Below, piece by piece: positions 62,089 through 64,000 of a stretch of 64,000 nt of DNA. This DNA is from Bacteroidota bacterium (GTDB lineage Bacteria; Bacteroidota; Bacteroidia; NS11-12g; UBA955). The stretch lies in NCBI GenBank assembly GCA_027488835.1, contig JAIYAW010000009.1:248001-312000 (forward strand), in the 5' to 3' direction. Position 1 is the stretch's first letter. Each line of letters opens with the position of its first letter. Below the pieces are notes generated by a model. That model saw only the letters and a program-made list of their open reading frames with translations. It was not told the DNA's origin and ran no database searches. A program made the position numbers and the translations under genes.

Positions 62089-62796
62089 TTAATTCAATTG
62101 AATTTGAGGGATATTAATTCCCAACTGCCAAAGTCGTTCTTTGTCTCTTTCAAGAGTAGTTTTAATTTGAAACAACTTTTCCTTAATTTTCTTTTTAAAA
62201 TTTTGCTTGGTGTATCGAATATGCAAAACATTTGGTGTAAATCCGGATATTTTACTCGTCATTAAATTATAGCCATAATTCACGCTAAGTCCGCCAAAAA
62301 AAGTCAATCCGAATTCTGGTCGCAAAATCAAACTTCGTTGATTGTTAAAATCGGTTACATATTGCAGTTCAATTGCTTTGTTGAACAGCGCACCTGATTT
62401 AGATATTCCCAATGAAATACCAGTTAATTTGTCAAATCTATTTCTCAAAAACAATGCATTTAAATGAATTTCTTGAAATTTGGTAACTGAAAATAAATCT
62501 CTTTTGCCTTTGGAAACACCAATTTCAAATGTGTTAAATCCTTGTTTGGTATATCCTATATTTAGATAATTGCCTTTTAATTCAAACAATGATTGGTGAT
62601 CAACTTTAATTGCTTCATATAATCCATGTATTTCTTTAATTTTATAAATAAGTTTTATGGTAGATTGAATTGCTTTTTCGGAATTGAATTTAAACGTATC
62701 TCTTTGTTTATTCAATGTATCATTTTGAGCTTTTAAATTTACAAGAGCACAAATCAATAAAACAAAGAGGAGCGAAGCAGCTTTAATTATTTTCAT
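62089..62796 (-). CDS. Small secreted protein of unknown function, barrel-like
   Basis: A 235-residue exported protein; I do not recognise the family. Signal peptide (KIIKAASLLFVLLICALVNL) ending at KAQ. The mature part has alternating amphipathic strands (LNIGYTKQGFNTFEIGVSKG, RSLILRPEFGLTFFGGLSVN, YGYNLMTSKISGFTPNVLHI) that suggest a small outer-membrane barrel. A basic helical C-terminus follows. The ATG at 62796 is chosen; the open frame upstream runs across the pyrophosphatase tail in another frame and is not coding. A -7 box TATCTTTG (62802-62809, minus strand) lies 5 bases upstream. Confidence 0.7.
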   Translation of the reverse strand: MKIIKAASLLFVLLICALVNLKAQNDTLNKQRDTFKFNSEKAIQSTIKLIYKIKEIHGLYEAIKVDHQSLFELKGNYLNIGYTKQGFNTFEIGVSKGKRDLFSVTKFQEIHLNALFLRNRFDKLTGISLGISKSGALFNKAIELQYVTDFNNQRSLILRPEFGLTFFGGLSVNYGYNLMTSKISGFTPNVLHIRYTKQNFKKKIKEKLFQIKTTLERDKERLWQLGINIPQIQLN

Positions 62797-62801
62797 TAAA
62801 A

Positions 62802-62809
62802 CAAAGATA
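62802..62809 (-). promoter_or_regulatory. -7 promoter element (TATCTTTG)
   Basis: Plus-strand CAAAGATA is a perfect minus-strand TAnnTTTG that ends 5 bases before the start codon at 62796. No -33 match at standard spacing. Confidence 0.5.
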
Positions 62810-62825
62810 GGATGGTTAGATAGCA

Positions 62826-62857
62826 AAAAAAAGAGGCTGCAATTGCAGCCTCTTTTT
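62826..62857. terminator. Terminator of the pyrophosphatase gene
   Basis: Perfect inverted repeat AAAAAGAGGCTGCAA (62828-62842) with its complement (62843-62857). It is followed by a T-run in the minus direction and starts 21 bases after the pyrophosphatase stop. The effective loop is AATT. Confidence 0.9.
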
Positions 62858-62878
62858 AAGGTATTATATAATTTGAAA

Positions 62879-64000
62879 TTATTTATTTTTGTTTTTGCAA
62901 CAAGCATCACCTTTAGAACAAGGTTTGTCATTGTCTTCATTGCAAACCGCATCACCGGAACAACCTTCTTTTTTTGTAGTTTTTCCTTTGCAGCAATCTC
63001 TTTCACATTTGCCCGTCATAAATTTACCATCGACACCATAATGAGACATGCAAATTGCTTTTTCAGTTGAATCACAACCCATGCTATCGCACATTGCAGC
63101 ACATTGATCTTTAGTCATTGTTGAACATTTGCTCATATCGCATTTACTCATTTTTTGACAATTATCAGCAGACATTTCAGTGCATTTGTTTTGCTTTGCA
63201 ACCGGTTCACCAAAAGTTTTACCTGCAATAAATGGAGCAATAACCAAAGAAACGATAGACATTAATTTAATTAAGATATTCATTGAAGGACCAGAAGTGT
63301 CTTTGAATGGATCACCAACAGTATCACCAGTAACTGATGCTTTGTGTGGCTCAGATTTTTTGTAATAAGTTTCACCATCAATAACTACACCTTTTTCAAA
63401 TGATTTTTTTGCATTGTCCCAAGCTCCACCTGCGTTTGATTGGAAAATACCCATCAATACACCTGAAACTGTAACACCAGCCAAGAGACCACCTAAAACT
63501 TCAGGTCCGAAAATGAAACCAACAATTACAGGAGTAATCAATGCAATAGCACCTGGCAACATCATTTCACGGATAGATGCTTTGGTAGAAATAGCCACAC
63601 ACTTTTCATATTCTGGCTGTGCTGTGTATTCCATGATTCCAGGAATTTCGCGGAATTGGCGACGAACTTCGTTTACCATATCCATGGCAGCTTTACCTAC
63701 TGCTTGAATACACAATGCAGAGAAAATAAAAGGAATCATTCCACCTACAAATAAACCAGCCAAAACAGGAGCTTTGTAAATATCAATATGTTCAATTCCA
63801 GCAATACCAACGAATGCAGCAAATAAAGCCAAAGAAGTTAATGCCGCCGAGGCAATAGCAAATCCTTTACCAGTTGCAGCAGTTGTATTTCCAACAGCAT
63901 CTAAATTATCAGTACGCTCGCGAACTTCAGGAGGCAATTGGCTCATTTCAGCTATACCACCTGCGTTATCAGCAATAGGGCCAAACGCATCGATTGCCAA
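62879..64000 (-). CDS. hppA: Membrane pyrophosphatase, C-terminal part, with a Cys-rich tail
   Basis: Ion-translocating membrane pyrophosphatase, cut by the right window edge; 373 residues are visible. Family blocks: [57 protein letters not shown] and [20 protein letters not shown]. The GNTTAA sequence, with Ala where K+-independent enzymes have Lys, indicates the K+-dependent subfamily; H+ versus Na+ cannot be decided without the N-terminal half. The usual end, [15 protein letters not shown], is followed by about 113 extra residues with 16 Cys and many Met and Lys, likely on the periplasmic side. The true start lies outside the window. Confidence 0.93.
   Translation of the reverse strand: MAIDAFGPIADNAGGIAEMSQLPPEVRERTDNLDAVGNTTAATGKGFAIASAALTSLALFAAFVGIAGIEHIDIYKAPVLAGLFVGGMIPFIFSALCIQAVGKAAMDMVNEVRRQFREIPGIMEYTAQPEYEKCVAISTKASIREMMLPGAIALITPVIVGFIFGPEVLGGLLAGVTVSGVLMGIFQSNAGGAWDNAKKSFEKGVVIDGETYYKKSEPHKASVTGDTVGDPFKDTSGPSMNILIKLMSIVSLVIAPFIAGKTFGEPVAKQNKCTEMSADNCQKMSKCDMSKCSTMTKDQCAAMCDSMGCDSTEKAICMSHYGVDGKFMTGKCERDCCKGKTTKKEGCSGDAVCNEDNDKPCSKGDACCKNKNK

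Noticed and set aside
62797-63006. N-terminal extension of the small secreted protein into the pyrophosphatase tail
   Set aside because: It is the antisense-free but out-of-frame shadow of the Cys-rich tail; a clear signal peptide starts at 62796 with a -7 box just upstream, and a terminator lies inside the extension.
1-64000. tRNA, rRNA, CRISPR arrays, insertion sequences, integrases
   Set aside because: Gaps were read for cloverleaf ends, direct repeats with spacers and transposase motifs; none was found. The window looks like stable core chromosome.

Overview
The window is about 64 kb of AT-rich chromosomal DNA (roughly 35% G+C by eye) from a member of the Bacteroidota. The evidence is the LpxC-FabZ fusion, putative type IX secretion sorting tails, a TonB-dependent receptor with a periplasmic metal-binding partner, a long Bacteroidota-type signal peptidase I, a short NuoG, and promoters of the TTG/TAnnTTTG type. 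The genus cannot be fixed from the sequence. No tRNA, rRNA, CRISPR array, insertion sequence, prophage or recognisable defence island was seen. It looks like a housekeeping region with some lineage-specific surface and secreted proteins.

Layout. 1-9.1 kb: the N-terminal part of a DPP-IV-like peptidase (cut by the window edge), dapD with a glycosyltransferase, a DUF4265 protein, a polytopic GT-C-like protein, an orphan Cys-rich secreted protein, then marC, a short-chain dehydrogenase and a thioredoxin-fold protein. 9.2-17.7 kb: dnaX, proline dehydrogenase and a cytochrome c maturation cluster (ccmC-ccmD-ccmE-ccmF) running into a DUF2520 gene. 17.7-20.5 kb: a leftward metal-handling operon (HYC_CC_PP-like protein, secreted HMA protein, TonB receptor). 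20.6-29.6 kb: an amino-acid permease, a DciA-like protein, YihY, a thioesterase, a methyltransferase-like protein, a DUF349 protein, ribH, a TPR protein, pdhA and an XRE/S24 regulator. 29.7-34.3 kb: a rightward operon of an EVE-domain protein, pyrR, pyrB, an asparaginase and an outer-membrane barrel. 34.4-38.5 kb: lepB-dapB, mltG and a secreted CxxCH protein. 38.6-45.2 kb: nuoA-H, closed by a strong terminator. 45.4-53 kb: murF, an FG-GAP/T9SS protein, and lpxD-lpxC/fabZ-lpxA with a lone ABC ATPase. 53.1-64 kb: a POT transporter, a heptose kinase, aspC, a glycosyltransferase, a giant BNR-repeat protein, a small secreted protein and the C-terminal half of a membrane pyrophosphatase.

Functionally, the window covers respiration (complex I peripheral arm plus NuoA and NuoH; cytochrome c maturation; proline oxidation; PDH E1 alpha), energy conservation from pyrophosphate, envelope building (lipid A, heptose, peptidoglycan, signal peptidase, surface sugars) and lysine/DAP synthesis (dapD, dapB).

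The most unusual items are: (1) a tail of about 113 residues with 16 cysteines fused to the C-terminus of the K+-dependent-type membrane pyrophosphatase; (2) the octamer TTGAGGGA, hand-counted 21 times on the two strands where about one or two would be expected by base composition, and used in all five coding frames that avoid a stop; (3) a CcmE with a CxxxY haem-attachment motif in place of the usual His; (4) promoter -7 boxes that repeatedly end only 4-13 bases before start codons, suggesting leaderless or near-leaderless mRNAs.
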